A DNA stretch of 64,000 nt from Affinundibacterium nitidum (GTDB lineage: Bacteria; Pseudomonadota; Gammaproteobacteria; Burkholderiales; Burkholderiaceae_D). A model generated the notes under the pieces. It searched no databases. It was not told the DNA's origin and saw nothing but the letters and a program-made list of their open reading frames with translations. The stretch is taken from assembly GCF_014284155.1 (NCBI RefSeq), contig NZ_JACOFZ010000001.1, positions 1,721,885 through 1,785,884 of the forward strand. The letters are read 5' to 3'. Of the stretch, positions 35,882 through 46,285 are shown piece after piece (position 1 is the stretch's first letter; every line of letters begins with the position of its first letter). A program made the position numbers and the translations under genes.

Positions 35882-37321
35882 ATGAAACTCGCACCATTTT
35901 CCCGTGTACTTCACCGCACTTTGATTGGCATGAGCGTTTTGACTTTGGTTTTGGCCGCGAGCGCTGGCGCCCACGCCACGCAGCAGCCCCAGTTTCGCAA
36001 TCCAGATAATCCTAATCTCGCGGATAAAGGCGAAGGCACTTATCCTATCCCCTATAAAAAACCGGTCGTCAAAGAAGTCGCTGAAGCCTTACATCGCATT
36101 CGCACTTACCTTGAGTCGACCACGCCGACACGTGTGATCCATAAAACGACTGGGGCGACAATCACTGATTTTAAGAACCCAATTAAAGAAGCCATTTTCG
36201 AACCAAGCAAAGGGGACTATGGCGTCATGACGTATGAAATGGGTTTAGTCCATTCTGGTTTGCTAAAAGCGCGGGCTGCCACACAAGATGCGAGGTTTAC
36301 GGCCATGACTGAACGTCATTTCCGGTTCTTTGCCGACACCATGCCCTACTTCAAAGCCCAAGAGGAACAATTCCATTTAGAGCGCGCTAATAGCTTCTCT
36401 CGCTTTCTTGATCCGCGTTCTCTAGACGACAGCGGTGCGATGTGCGCTGCCTTAATTCGTGCGCGCTTTGCCCAAGTAGGACCAGATCTAAATCACATGA
36501 TTCAAGTCTGCGGAAATTGGGTCTCCCGTCAGCAATTCCGATTAGCGGATGGCACTTTGGCACGCAAGCGTCCACAAGCCGTTTCTCTATGGGCGGACGA
36601 TATGTATATGGGAGTACCTGCTCTTGCGGAATTAGGCCACCTTACTGGCAACGTCAGCTACTACGATGATGCGGTACGCAATGTCTTGCAGATGTCGCAG
36701 TACATGTTCAATTCACAAAATAATTTATATACCCACGGCTGGAACGAGAATAATCCCGACGCGCCACGCTTCTATTGGGCGCGCGCGAATGGTTGGGCTG
36801 TACTAGCAATGTCAGATCTATTGGACGTGTTGCCGAAGTCTCATCCAGGCTACAGCAAAGTATTGGCTCAACTACGCGCTAGTTTGAAGGGAATCGCGGA
36901 ACAGCAGTCAGGCCAAGGGCTATGGCATCAAATGATCGATAGACACGATTCCTACCTCGAAACCTCGGCTAGCGCGATGTTTGTTTATGTAATCGCGCAC
37001 GCAGTGAATCAGGGTTGGATCAGCCCTAGTACTTGGGGCTCGATTGCCCAAGCAGGCTGGGCAGGTTTATCGACGCGTATCACCAGCAAAGGTGAAGTCG
37101 AAGGCATTTGCGTCGGCACCACATTTGCGAGTGATCATGCCTACTACTATCACCGCCCAACGAGCGTCGAGGCCTTGCATGGTTATGGCCCTACTTTAAT
37201 GGCAGGGGCCGAAATCATCAAGATGATGAACAATCCCGCTTTCAATATCGAGTTCAAAGTTCGCACGTATCACTATGTGCCTAGCGATGCGGCGAAAACT
37301 GACTATCGCGAACATCATTAA
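35882..37321 (+). CDS. GH105 unsaturated rhamnogalacturonyl/galacturonyl hydrolase
   Basis: 479 residues with a signal peptide (LTLVLAASAGAHA). The GH105 (YteR/YesR-like) (alpha/alpha)6 barrel is visible: VSLWADDMYMGVPALAELG with the catalytic Asp, RFYWARANGWAVLAMSDLL, LWHQMIDRHDSYLETSASAM. It removes the unsaturated uronic residue left at chain ends by pectin lyases, in the periplasm. First gene of the pectin operon with DUF4861 and GH28 genes downstream (70- and 74-nt gaps). Confidence 0.88.
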   Translation: MKLAPFSRVLHRTLIGMSVLTLVLAASAGAHATQQPQFRNPDNPNLADKGEGTYPIPYKKPVVKEVAEALHRIRTYLESTTPTRVIHKTTGATITDFKNPIKEAIFEPSKGDYGVMTYEMGLVHSGLLKARAATQDARFTAMTERHFRFFADTMPYFKAQEEQFHLERANSFSRFLDPRSLDDSGAMCAALIRARFAQVGPDLNHMIQVCGNWVSRQQFRLADGTLARKRPQAVSLWADDMYMGVPALAELGHLTGNVSYYDDAVRNVLQMSQYMFNSQNNLYTHGWNENNPDAPRFYWARANGWAVLAMSDLLDVLPKSHPGYSKVLAQLRASLKGIAEQQSGQGLWHQMIDRHDSYLETSASAMFVYVIAHAVNQGWISPSTWGSIAQAGWAGLSTRITSKGEVEGICVGTTFASDHAYYYHRPTSVEALHGYGPTLMAGAEIIKMMNNPAFNIEFKVRTYHYVPSDAAKTDYREHH

Positions 37322-37390
37322 GCTCGTACTTTGTGATTCACCAACATCGCTTTACATCGCAAAAGAACCAATTAAAACGGAACAGGCATC

Positions 37391-38626
37391 ATGCGTATTC
37401 GACTACCCAAACAAATCTGGCTCACTGGCACCGCAGTTTCTTTTTATATGATGCAAGCGATGGCTCAAGCGCAGGGCTTGCAGATTCAGGTCAGCCATCA
37501 ACTTGAACAAGCACGCCCATCCGAAACCATCACCATTCCGTGGTCTGAAGTAAATCATTATTTGCCCGGTGCGTTGATACAAAAAATTGCGGTCAAAGAC
37601 AAAAACGGTAAAGTCTTAGCGCATCAAGTCACGAACATCGCGCCACAAGCGAAAGACCCTAAAGGTATCGGCATCGCTTACGGTGAACTGATTTTCCAAT
37701 ATCACTTTGCTGCTGGCGAAAAAAGTGCTCAGTTCACGGTAGAACAAATCGATACCGTAGCACCTGTTTTCGAAACCAAAGCTTTCGGCCGCCATGTGCC
37801 CGAACGGCTTGACGATTTTGCTTGGGAAAACGATAAGATCGCCCATCGCACTTATGGTTTGGCACTCGCTGCACCTGCACCTGCCGGGGTTGTGAAAGAA
37901 GTCTTAGTCACGAGCGGCATCGATGTTTGGTTTAAGCGTGTTAGTTATCCCATCGTTGATCGTTGGTATAACAAAGGACATGACCACTACCACAAAGACG
38001 AAGGCGAAGGGATGGACATGTACAACGTCGGCAAGTCACGTGGTTGCGGTGGTACCGGCATTTGGGATGGTCAACAACTACACACCAGCATCAATTATGA
38101 GAAATGGAAAATATTAGCCAATGGCCCCGTGCGTACCGTGTTCGAACTCAGCTACCCAAGTTGGGATGCGGCTGGCATCGCCATCACCGAGACTAAACGC
38201 TTCACGGTAGATGCCGGTCATTATCTCGACAAGATCGAAAGCACCCTCCAATACGCTGGCGGACAGACTTTGAACGCCGCAGTTGGTTTGAACAAAACGC
38301 CTAGTGATAAAGGACAAGAACCACGTATCACGCTCATCCAAGATGCAGCACATGGTTTATTAGCGCAATGGGTACAACAAACAAGTAAGGGCGCATTTGG
38401 TACCGCGGTCTTGCTGCCGAACGCGAACGCTTATACAGAAGATGCGCTCAATCATTTGATTTTGGCTCCCGTGCAAAGCGGTAAGGCCTTGACCTATTAT
38501 GCTGGCGCTGCTTGGGATCGTAGCGGGGAGATTCTTTCTAAAGAAGCTTGGCAAGATTATTTAAACAAAATGGCACAACGTTATCGCGATCCGATTCAAA
38601 TCCGACTCAGCGCGAAAACGCCTTAA
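37391..38626 (+). CDS. DUF4861-family secreted protein of the pectin locus
   Basis: 411 residues with a signal peptide (SFYMMQAMAQA). The N-terminal Ig-like part (VSHQLEQARPSETITIPWSE) and the body (DHYHKDEGEGMDMYNVGKSR, CGGTGIWDGQQLH, YPSWDAAGIAITETKRFTVD) match DUF4861 proteins. These accompany pectin and ulvan degradation genes; the enzymatic role is not settled. Sandwiched between GH105 and GH28 in one operon, it probably acts on unsaturated or decorated galacturonides in the periplasm (inference). Confidence 0.78.
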   Translation: MRIRLPKQIWLTGTAVSFYMMQAMAQAQGLQIQVSHQLEQARPSETITIPWSEVNHYLPGALIQKIAVKDKNGKVLAHQVTNIAPQAKDPKGIGIAYGELIFQYHFAAGEKSAQFTVEQIDTVAPVFETKAFGRHVPERLDDFAWENDKIAHRTYGLALAAPAPAGVVKEVLVTSGIDVWFKRVSYPIVDRWYNKGHDHYHKDEGEGMDMYNVGKSRGCGGTGIWDGQQLHTSINYEKWKILANGPVRTVFELSYPSWDAAGIAITETKRFTVDAGHYLDKIESTLQYAGGQTLNAAVGLNKTPSDKGQEPRITLIQDAAHGLLAQWVQQTSKGAFGTAVLLPNANAYTEDALNHLILAPVQSGKALTYYAGAAWDRSGEILSKEAWQDYLNKMAQRYRDPIQIRLSAKTP

Positions 38627-38699
38627 GCCCGCTCACCTAATTTGTCGCTACCTATTTAGTCGCAACCTATTTAATTCACGCTCACACGGCAGATTACCC

Positions 38700-40562
38700 A
38701 TGACCATCGCATCAACAAACATCAACACACAACGGCGGGCGTTGCTCCGTTACTCTACTGCTGCGAGTCTACTTGGTGTACCCACCCTCGGTAACGCTGC
38801 GACAGCATCAAATTCCCCTCGCAATACGCGAGAGGCGTGGCAACATGCAGCAAAAATCGTCAAGCAGTTCAGCAAACCACTGCGTTTTCCCGAACGTGAT
38901 TTCGATATCACCAAGTTCGGCGCCAAGAACTGTGCGACCCGCCAAGTTGCAGCACATATCGCATCTGATACCGAAGGCGCAATTAGCGGTATCGTCGCTG
39001 CTCCTGAAGTCGGCGCTATCGATTGCTACGCAGCGATTCGTCATGCTATCGACGCTTGTAATCAAGCGGGTGGTGGGCGCGTAGTCATCCCAGCTGGCAA
39101 TTGGTACTGCGCTGGCCCGATACGCTTGCGTTCGAATGTTCATCTTCACTTGCAAGCCAAGGCTCATGTTTTCTTTAGCGCTAATCCAGCGGACTATGCT
39201 AAATACGGCGATATCGATTGCGGTGACAATGGCAAGCTCGTCATTTCACGTTGGCAAGGTAATGATTGCCTCAATTACTCACCGATGATTTACGCCTATG
39301 CGGAGACCAATATCGCTGTCACTGGTGAAGACTGGACCAGTGTTTTGGATGGGCAAGGCGGCACCCCGTTTGAAGATGGCTCTGGCCTCAATTGGTGGGC
39401 ATGGAAAGGTAGAAAGGCGCCAGGCAAACCCAACCCCTACAGTGAAGTACAGGTGAACCCGAATAATCCGCAAACACTTGACCTGCTAGCACCAGCTCTT
39501 TCGACTGAAGAGAAACAATTCATTCGAGGTCAGGGCGACAAATGGCGCACCGATTCGCGCTATTTACCGGTGTTGTCTGAGCTAGGTATTCCTACTTCGA
39601 GCCGCGTATTTGGAGTTGGGCATTACTTACGCCCTTGCATGATCGAATTCATTTCCTGTGCCAATGTCGAACTACGCGGCTACAAAATTCAAGCCGCACC
39701 ATTCTGGTTACATCATCCGGTGAAATGCAGCCATTTGCATATTGAGAAGGTCAATATGGATAGCATGGGGCCGAATAGCGACGGCTTTGATCCTGAGTCC
39801 TGTGATACGGTCTTGGTCGACCATTGCAGTTTCAATACTGGCGATGATTGCATCGCCATCAAATCCGGGAAAAATCGCGACACGCAAATGGGGCCATCAA
39901 GAAACATCGTGATTCAACATTGCACCATGAATAGCGGGCACGGTGCAGTCACGCTCGGGAGTGAAATGGCCGCTGGCATTGAACATGTCTATGCACAAGA
40001 CTTAGACTTCAATAATATTCATTGGAAAAGTGATCCACTGAATACCGCCATCCGCATGAAAACCAATATGAATCGTGGCGGCTACTTGCGCCATTTCTAT
40101 GTGCGTAATGTTCGTATCCCGAATGGCGTCAAAACTACAGCCTCTTTCTACAGACCATTACCTGGCTCGCAGATCCCCGTGCAATCGGTACCGTCGACCG
40201 CGGGCGCCATTATTACTATCGACTGCGACTACGCACCCGCCGACGATAGCGTGCGCACAAGGCCACCTATCATTTCGGATATTCATATCGAGCATGTAAA
40301 CGTTGGGAACGTCGAGACCGAACAAGGCGCGTTTTCTAGCTATCAAGCGTTTGTCTTGTTAGGCCCTGTCGCTTCGAGCTTCAATGGCAAACTAGGGAGT
40401 CCGATTTTCCCAATTCAACGCGTGAGCATTCGTCACTGTGACTTTGGCAAAGTGCGTCAAACTGATGCAGTTTGGTACCTACACAATGTCAAAGAGTTAG
40501 AACTGGAAGATGTGCGCATCAATGGTGAGACTTACACGCGCAAGATCTCTGTACTGAGTTAA
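38700..40562 (+). CDS. GH28 polygalacturonase-type glycoside hydrolase
   Basis: 620 residues. The N-terminus has twin Arg (QRRALLRYSTAASLLG), so Tat export is possible. The beta-helix domain carries the GH28 signatures NSDGFDPESC (NxD), NTGDDCIAIKSG (DD), NSGHGAVTLGSE (GHG) and AIRMKTN (RxK). A ~120-residue insertion precedes the catalytic motifs (LNWWAWKGRKAPGKP, LLAPALSTEEKQF). It should hydrolyse galacturonan chains, probably in exo mode given the operon partner GH105. Last gene of the operon, convergent with the TauE gene. Confidence 0.9.
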   Translation: MTIASTNINTQRRALLRYSTAASLLGVPTLGNAATASNSPRNTREAWQHAAKIVKQFSKPLRFPERDFDITKFGAKNCATRQVAAHIASDTEGAISGIVAAPEVGAIDCYAAIRHAIDACNQAGGGRVVIPAGNWYCAGPIRLRSNVHLHLQAKAHVFFSANPADYAKYGDIDCGDNGKLVISRWQGNDCLNYSPMIYAYAETNIAVTGEDWTSVLDGQGGTPFEDGSGLNWWAWKGRKAPGKPNPYSEVQVNPNNPQTLDLLAPALSTEEKQFIRGQGDKWRTDSRYLPVLSELGIPTSSRVFGVGHYLRPCMIEFISCANVELRGYKIQAAPFWLHHPVKCSHLHIEKVNMDSMGPNSDGFDPESCDTVLVDHCSFNTGDDCIAIKSGKNRDTQMGPSRNIVIQHCTMNSGHGAVTLGSEMAAGIEHVYAQDLDFNNIHWKSDPLNTAIRMKTNMNRGGYLRHFYVRNVRIPNGVKTTASFYRPLPGSQIPVQSVPSTAGAIITIDCDYAPADDSVRTRPPIISDIHIEHVNVGNVETEQGAFSSYQAFVLLGPVASSFNGKLGSPIFPIQRVSIRHCDFGKVRQTDAVWYLHNVKELELEDVRINGETYTRKISVLS

Positions 40563-40584
40563 TTCTGAACCGAAGCGCTGCGTA

Positions 40585-41337
40585 TCAAAGAATGGCATCA
40601 GACAACAGTTTGATGCCCGACACTCCCAGCAAGCCAGTCGCCAGATGAAAGAAGTATTTTTCTGGGATGACGCGCAATACATGCAAACCCAGCCACACAC
40701 CTACCGGGGCGAATATGGCTAATACCGCAGCAATTTGCATGCTTTCCCGCGTAAAAAAGCCGAGTGCAAAATAGGGTACCATCTTCCCTGCATTAATCAC
40801 CGTAAAGAATACCGCCGTCGTCGCTACAAACTGCTCTTTCACTAAGGGACGAGCCATCAAATAAACTAGAATCGGTGGGCCACCTGCATGTGCAACGGTG
40901 CTGGTCACTCCTGAAATTGTTGCACATATACTGGCAAAAACCGCTCCGGGTTGTTGCTGCCAACGGAGTCGCTGGCGAACATGAAATATACGATCCAGCG
41001 TGAACAACACCGCGATCCCGCCGATCAAAGCTTTGATGTACGCATCCGGAAACACACCCATCACAAAGGCGCCTAATACCATGCCGACAAAACCTCCGGG
41101 CAAGATGAATTTCAATTCAACCCATGACCATTTTTTCCAATAGGCTTTTACGCCGAAAAAATCCATCACACATAGAATAGGTAACATCACTGCGACCACC
41201 AAGCGAGGCGCCAGGAACATCGCCATTAAGGGCACGCCGACACCGCCGAGCGCGCCACCGAATGCCGCTTTTGAGATACCGGTGAGCATCACCGCAATCG
41301 CGCATATCACCCATGCGCTAGCCGTCATTTCGTTCAT
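40585..41337 (-). CDS. TauE/SafE-family membrane exporter
   Basis: 250 residues from the ATG at 41337 (MNEMTASAWVICAIAVMLTG), about 7-8 membrane helices; the family motif region GGALGGVGVPLMAMFL and a second GGPPILVYLMA half are visible. The ATG overlaps the stop of the pectate lyase gene (ATGA), so the two are translationally coupled, which is why the shorter start is preferred. Family members export sulfite, sulfoacetate or organic anions. Its role next to pectin genes is unexplained and may be uronate-related anion export (inference). Confidence 0.8.
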   Translation of the reverse strand: MNEMTASAWVICAIAVMLTGISKAAFGGALGGVGVPLMAMFLAPRLVVAVMLPILCVMDFFGVKAYWKKWSWVELKFILPGGFVGMVLGAFVMGVFPDAYIKALIGGIAVLFTLDRIFHVRQRLRWQQQPGAVFASICATISGVTSTVAHAGGPPILVYLMARPLVKEQFVATTAVFFTVINAGKMVPYFALGFFTRESMQIAAVLAIFAPVGVWLGLHVLRVIPEKYFFHLATGLLGVSGIKLLSDAIL

Positions 41338-42755
41338 CGTTCCACCGGCGCTTGGCCTTGTGCGACACGAGGCATCATCGTACTCAAATCCCAATCGGCT
41401 TCCTGAAACGCAGCATATTTTGGGGCTGCGGTTGGATAGCTACTAACCTCTTTCTCGTCATTGATAATCGTTCCTCGGCCTTCGGCGATGAAGTACAACA
41501 CGCGCACGTCGTCTTTATCACGATTCCAAGGCCGCGCCCCTGCGAATTGCGCCAACTCCGTCTCGACGTGTTGCGTTGAAATAATAGGCAAGCCCGATGG
41601 CCAATTGATCGGCTTGGTTTGCCACAACACTTGTGCCTGAGTTTCCCCATAGCGACCGAACAGTGGCAAGGCTTGCCCAAACTGGTCAACTACACGATTA
41701 TCGTCCGCATACAAGGCGAGATCACCTACACCACCAAGGAGAATCAATGGCAAGGCTTTTTTAGTAGACATCCCGCCGCGCATCACATTGCCAACAACAT
41801 TCATTTGTCCGAGCTGATATGGATGATCCTCCCATTCGAGCGCCATCAAGTTATAGTGTACGGCTTTCGCACGAGGGTTGTAGATGAGATTGTTGGCGAT
41901 GGTTGCACGCGCGCCGCCTTTTAGCAGCGGATTACGCTCGACGTTGTGCGCCCAAATATTGCGATAAAAAATCACCTCGGTCACATTATCGTGGATCAAA
42001 CTTCCTTTTGAATGCTCACCTTTGGCATGACTCGCTTCCGCTAGTCCTTCAAAGGCGAAGTTATTCGAGAACAGTACATGATGACTGGTGTTCGCTCGCC
42101 ATTCGTCAGGGGTATTGCCTTTAAAGCGCGGGCCAGAAGCCGACATATTTCCATCGATTGCCCAACTCATACTGCAATGATCAATGATGACATGATGGGC
42201 GGCTGAAACGTTAATACCGTCGACCTCCCATCCACTTGACTTAGTTTGCCCATCGACACCGGTACGAATTCGCATATGCTGAATAATCGTCTGCGATGCG
42301 CGGATGTTGATGCCGCCACGGATAATCGTAATGCCAGGTGCAGGCGCGGTTTGCCCCGCTATCGTCACGTAAGGCTCGTTGATGTGCATTACGCTGCGCT
42401 CCAAGTCAATCACGCCGCCCACTTCGAATACGATAATCCTTGGCCCTTTCGTATCTAAAGCGGCGCGCAAGGAGCCAGCTCCCTCTTTCTTCAAATTGGT
42501 CACACGCACAATTTTTCCGCCTCGCCCACCTTTCACTTCATCCAACCAGGCTGCTTGCGCGGGATAGGTGAATGTAAGTTGTTCTTTCTCAGAGGCGCTC
42601 AACTGCGCCCAACAAGGGTGGACAATTCCAGTGCATAAAACGAGAAGCGTTATGATCATCAATCGAAAAGCTAGTTCAATTCGAACAGGAATAACTAGTC
42701 TCAATTGAATCGCCTCATACTCGTTGCACTCATTGCGTATAAAAAGATTCATCAT
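41334..42755 (-). CDS. PL1-type secreted pectate lyase
   Basis: About 473 residues from the ATG at 42755 (AGGGAAAATA upstream). The signal helix is MIITLLVLCTGIVHPCWA; an ATG at 42659 just before it is an alternative start. Mature part: GGRGGKIVRVTNL, GSLRAALDTKGPRIIVFEVG, the beta-helix ladder IRASQTIIQHMRIRTG, the Ca2+/catalytic region VIIDHCSMSWAID, and RNPLLKGGARATIANNLIYNPR. It cleaves polygalacturonate by beta-elimination, giving the unsaturated ends removed by GH105. It follows the TonB receptor terminator by 49 nt and overlaps the TauE gene. Confidence 0.87.
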   Translation of the reverse strand: MMNLFIRNECNEYEAIQLRLVIPVRIELAFRLMIITLLVLCTGIVHPCWAQLSASEKEQLTFTYPAQAAWLDEVKGGRGGKIVRVTNLKKEGAGSLRAALDTKGPRIIVFEVGGVIDLERSVMHINEPYVTIAGQTAPAPGITIIRGGINIRASQTIIQHMRIRTGVDGQTKSSGWEVDGINVSAAHHVIIDHCSMSWAIDGNMSASGPRFKGNTPDEWRANTSHHVLFSNNFAFEGLAEASHAKGEHSKGSLIHDNVTEVIFYRNIWAHNVERNPLLKGGARATIANNLIYNPRAKAVHYNLMALEWEDHPYQLGQMNVVGNVMRGGMSTKKALPLILLGGVGDLALYADDNRVVDQFGQALPLFGRYGETQAQVLWQTKPINWPSGLPIISTQHVETELAQFAGARPWNRDKDDVRVLYFIAEGRGTIINDEKEVSSYPTAAPKYAAFQEADWDLSTMMPRVAQGQAPVER

Positions 42756-42803
42756 TATTTTCCCTGTTTGCATTATGCTCAGCACTTATCTTAAGAATGC
42801 ATG

Positions 42804-42842
42804 AAAAAAGGCGTCGTCTAACTTGTTTCGTTAAACGACGCC
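42804..42842 (-). terminator. Rho-independent terminator of the pectin TonB receptor
   Basis: On the minus strand GGCGTCGT ... ACGACGCC (42842-42810) forms an 8-bp GC-rich stem, extendable by TAAC/GTTA, followed directly by TTTTTT (42809-42804). The pectate lyase downstream depends on leakage or its own promoter. Confidence 0.85.
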
Positions 42843-42936
42843 ACATAGGACATGCTAGTTTTTGAATCGCGCGATTGTAGCGATCATTCACCTGATTAAA
42901 CGTAGAGCTGAATCAGGCAGATCTCATCATTTATTT

Positions 42937-45879
42937 TCAAAACTTGTAACGTACACCGGCTAAAAATTCACGGCCTGTCACATTATTCACGACTACACTA
43001 TTTCGCGCGCGACTGATGAATTGATCATTGGCTTGATTCGTTAAGTTCGTACCTTCAAAACTAAATTCCCATTTGTCGTTCAATTTATAAGTGATCGACA
43101 AATCGACGTTCACTGTGCTGTTTTTACCTTCAACGTCATTGTTGTTCTGACCTGGAACACGGGTCAAGAACGCCGAACGTTTTGAGGCAGAAATACGCGC
43201 ACTAAAGGCGCCGTCGTCATAGTACAACGTAGCATTCCAAGCACGTGGCGACAAATTCAACAAGTCATCTGTGATCGTCACTGCACTGGTTGGCGAGACA
43301 ACGTATTCGATCTTGGAATTGACATACGTGTAGTTAAGCAATGTGCCGAAATTGCGGCCCCAACCTGGCAGGAACGTGAATGGCTGTTGGTAATTCACTT
43401 CGAAGCCATGCAACTTACCGCCTTTAGTATTTATCGGTGCCGTGACTTGAAATACCTCTTCGCCAGTAAAGTTTGCAGGCAACAAAGACATCGGCAAACC
43501 CGTATCTTTAAATGCAACGTTAGTGCGGATACTTTGAATGTAGGTGTTGATATTTTTCTGGAACAAACCGAGACCGACGAAAGCATTTTTATCGAAGTAC
43601 CACTCGAAGTTCGAGTCGAAAGTATCAGCGCGGAATGGCTCCAACAGCGGATTACCACTGGTCACAGAAAGTGTTCCTGTGGTGGAGATGGTACCACCAG
43701 GGTTCAAGTTACCGAGTTGAGGGCGCGCCATCACTTTGGCGACAGCGAAACGCGCAATCACGTCTCTCGTTAAATTCACTGCCACATTGGCGGATGGTAA
43801 AAAGTCGTTGTAACTATTGCGTACTGTCACTTCAGTCCCACCAGCAGTTGCTTGATAGCCCGTTGCATTTTGTACGGTCTGCACGTAGCGAGCGCCAACG
43901 TTGCCGCGGATGGGGAAGGCACCGACTTTTTCATTAAAATCTGCCATCAAGAAGAAACTCTTATCGTCTTCCGTCACAGAACGATTATTTCCGCGCGCAT
44001 TGCCATTAGTAATTGATGACAAAGTGAAGTCGCCAGGCCCGCCTGCTGGGCCACTCTTCAGACAGTTACAGTAGATATCATAGGCCTTAGCGATCGCATT
44101 CAAGTCTGGAATCAACCATGACGTGGGAGTACCTGCTGGTAAGTTTTGTCCTCTGCCGAAACCAGTCAATTGCGTGGTTAAACTCTCCATACTGATCCCT
44201 GCACCCGGTGCAAAGATCGTGTCGTTTTGATTAACCCGACGTGATTCATAAGAATCAAATGTGTATTTTTTAAGGTCAGCACCTGCGCGTAGAGTCAGTT
44301 TATCGTCGATGACATCCCACGCAAAGTCGACATGGGCAACGTCATTTCGATTGTTCGCACCTTGGGGGCGAATACGAATTTCACTGGTAGTTGTGTTTGG
44401 CACCGTTGCTGATTGCGTTCCCGTAGTGACTTGAGGTACCGATACCAGTTTCATTGGACCAGCGTTTGAAGCCGGATCAAACGGATAGGTAATCACAGGC
44501 AAGCGATCGCTTCCACGGAAATCGAGCGCGTAGCCGTTCACGTTTAATGCGTCCAGTGTCGTAGTCGTTTGCACCGGATTAGCAAACTTAGAAGTCGCAC
44601 GTCCAATGCGCGCACTCATGCGCAAACTTTGGCTGAATTGATGATCTAAGCTCAAAGTAGGCTGTGTAAAGGTAGTCGATAATTCATCAAAACGTGATTC
44701 CGCACGAATATCGACCCCATTGTAATGACCATACAGTAGCGCTCCATTCGGCGCATACTCCGTTTTCACTACGCTCGTTTGTGGCTTACCGCCTTGGCTC
44801 GCCGAGCGACTAAATGAGATTGCTTCTAAAAAGTCTTCCTGACGCGTCGCATCGAGTTTGGAGTACAAGACGTCGAGCGTGAAAACTGTGCCACGTTGTG
44901 GCTTGTATTGAAACGATGTAGTCAAACCTAAACGATCTTGATCGTGTGTTAAGCGACCATAACGTGGAAGGCGCGGCACAAAATTATTGGCAGAGCTAGC
45001 GAGGTTATATGCAGCAATATTCTCTGGCGTGTTAGGGAGCCTTGCAACGCCTTGCGCAGCTGGTCCACATGTCGTCGCGGTTGAATTAGAGGGATTAGCC
45101 GGTGTCACGCCAATTGGCGCACACCAACCTCCTGAGGAGGGGCCATTATCCCAACGCACCGTACTAAAGCCCTCTTCATACACACGGCGTTTGGAATACG
45201 CTCCTGACAATAAAATACCAAACTGATTATCAGCGAAGGTATTGGAGATCAGGAAACCAATACGCGGATCAGTTTTTTGCGACAAGTCGTTGTAACGTCC
45301 CTTCGCCATCACCGTCGCATTGAAACCGCGCAAGTCAAATGGGCGCATCGTTTGTAAATCAATCGTTGCGCCTAGAGATCCTTCGTCAACATCGGCAGAA
45401 GCGCTTTTACGCACCGTTAGGGAATTAAACAATTCCGACGGAAATACATTAAAGTCAAAACCACGTGAACGATTAGCACCACCGGAGCTATCGGTACCGC
45501 CAGTCGTCGCCAATCCCTCAATACCATTGATGCGAACCCGTGTAAAATCCTGACCCAAGCCGCGCACTGTAATACTGCGTCCTTCACCAGCGTCACGATC
45601 AATCACCACACCAGGCACACGTTGCAGAGATTCCGCCAAGTTTGTATCTGGGAATTTACCCATGTCTTCAGACTTGATTACATCGACGATACCGTTATCG
45701 TCGCGTTTTTTATTCAAGGCACTTTCCAGTGAAGCGCGCAGCCCCGTCACAACCACAAGTTTAGGCTCGTCTGCCTGTGGTTTAGCATCTTGTGCATAGG
45801 CATTGCTGATCGCCATGGCGATGATGGAGGTACTCAGAGCGAAACGGGTAAGCTCGCGTTTGAATTGTTGCTTGCGCAT
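42937..45879 (-). CDS. TonB-dependent outer-membrane receptor of the pectin locus
   Basis: 980 residues from the ATG at 45879, chosen because AAAGG lies 9 nt upstream. Signal peptide: FALSTSIIAMAISNAYA. The plug begins VVVTGLRASLESALNKKRDD, with EDMGKFPDTNLAESLQRVPG and TVRGLGQDFTRVRINGIEG; a ~750-residue barrel ends in FLAGVRYKF, the C-terminal Phe required for assembly. It belongs to the same sugar-type family as the receptor at 19600. With the pectate lyase downstream and GntR-type operators upstream, it should import oligogalacturonides. Confidence 0.9.
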   Translation of the reverse strand: MRKQQFKRELTRFALSTSIIAMAISNAYAQDAKPQADEPKLVVVTGLRASLESALNKKRDDNGIVDVIKSEDMGKFPDTNLAESLQRVPGVVIDRDAGEGRSITVRGLGQDFTRVRINGIEGLATTGGTDSSGGANRSRGFDFNVFPSELFNSLTVRKSASADVDEGSLGATIDLQTMRPFDLRGFNATVMAKGRYNDLSQKTDPRIGFLISNTFADNQFGILLSGAYSKRRVYEEGFSTVRWDNGPSSGGWCAPIGVTPANPSNSTATTCGPAAQGVARLPNTPENIAAYNLASSANNFVPRLPRYGRLTHDQDRLGLTTSFQYKPQRGTVFTLDVLYSKLDATRQEDFLEAISFSRSASQGGKPQTSVVKTEYAPNGALLYGHYNGVDIRAESRFDELSTTFTQPTLSLDHQFSQSLRMSARIGRATSKFANPVQTTTTLDALNVNGYALDFRGSDRLPVITYPFDPASNAGPMKLVSVPQVTTGTQSATVPNTTTSEIRIRPQGANNRNDVAHVDFAWDVIDDKLTLRAGADLKKYTFDSYESRRVNQNDTIFAPGAGISMESLTTQLTGFGRGQNLPAGTPTSWLIPDLNAIAKAYDIYCNCLKSGPAGGPGDFTLSSITNGNARGNNRSVTEDDKSFFLMADFNEKVGAFPIRGNVGARYVQTVQNATGYQATAGGTEVTVRNSYNDFLPSANVAVNLTRDVIARFAVAKVMARPQLGNLNPGGTISTTGTLSVTSGNPLLEPFRADTFDSNFEWYFDKNAFVGLGLFQKNINTYIQSIRTNVAFKDTGLPMSLLPANFTGEEVFQVTAPINTKGGKLHGFEVNYQQPFTFLPGWGRNFGTLLNYTYVNSKIEYVVSPTSAVTITDDLLNLSPRAWNATLYYDDGAFSARISASKRSAFLTRVPGQNNNDVEGKNSTVNVDLSITYKLNDKWEFSFEGTNLTNQANDQFISRARNSVVVNNVTGREFLAGVRYKF

Positions 45880-46285
45880 GATCGTCATCCTTTTGTCTCG
45901 ATTTATTATGGTGAAGTTAGTGCCGCTATTTCGGACCGCGCGCATCGCTTTCCGTGCTGCGCTGATCAAACGAAATTTGACTTAACCAAGATTCGTCGAT
46001 TTCGTTTTGCCTAACTTTGAGCCAATTCTAGAATTATTTATGCGATGAACGCGAGAACTATTCCAAAGACAAAGTTTTCAAAAAGATAAATAAACGCTTC
46101 AATGCTCTAGGTTTCAATTATTCACATAGATTTTAAAATCTACTAAATTCTTCCAAAATAGCGCAAAATTCGCTCAAAAAGTCACCAAACCATCATTTAA
46201 TTTCCAATAGGGAGTTTTTCAAGGTGCTTTATGAGACTAAAAATAGGCGTAAAATTTTTCGTTTTTTTCGATCGAAAAACAACAA

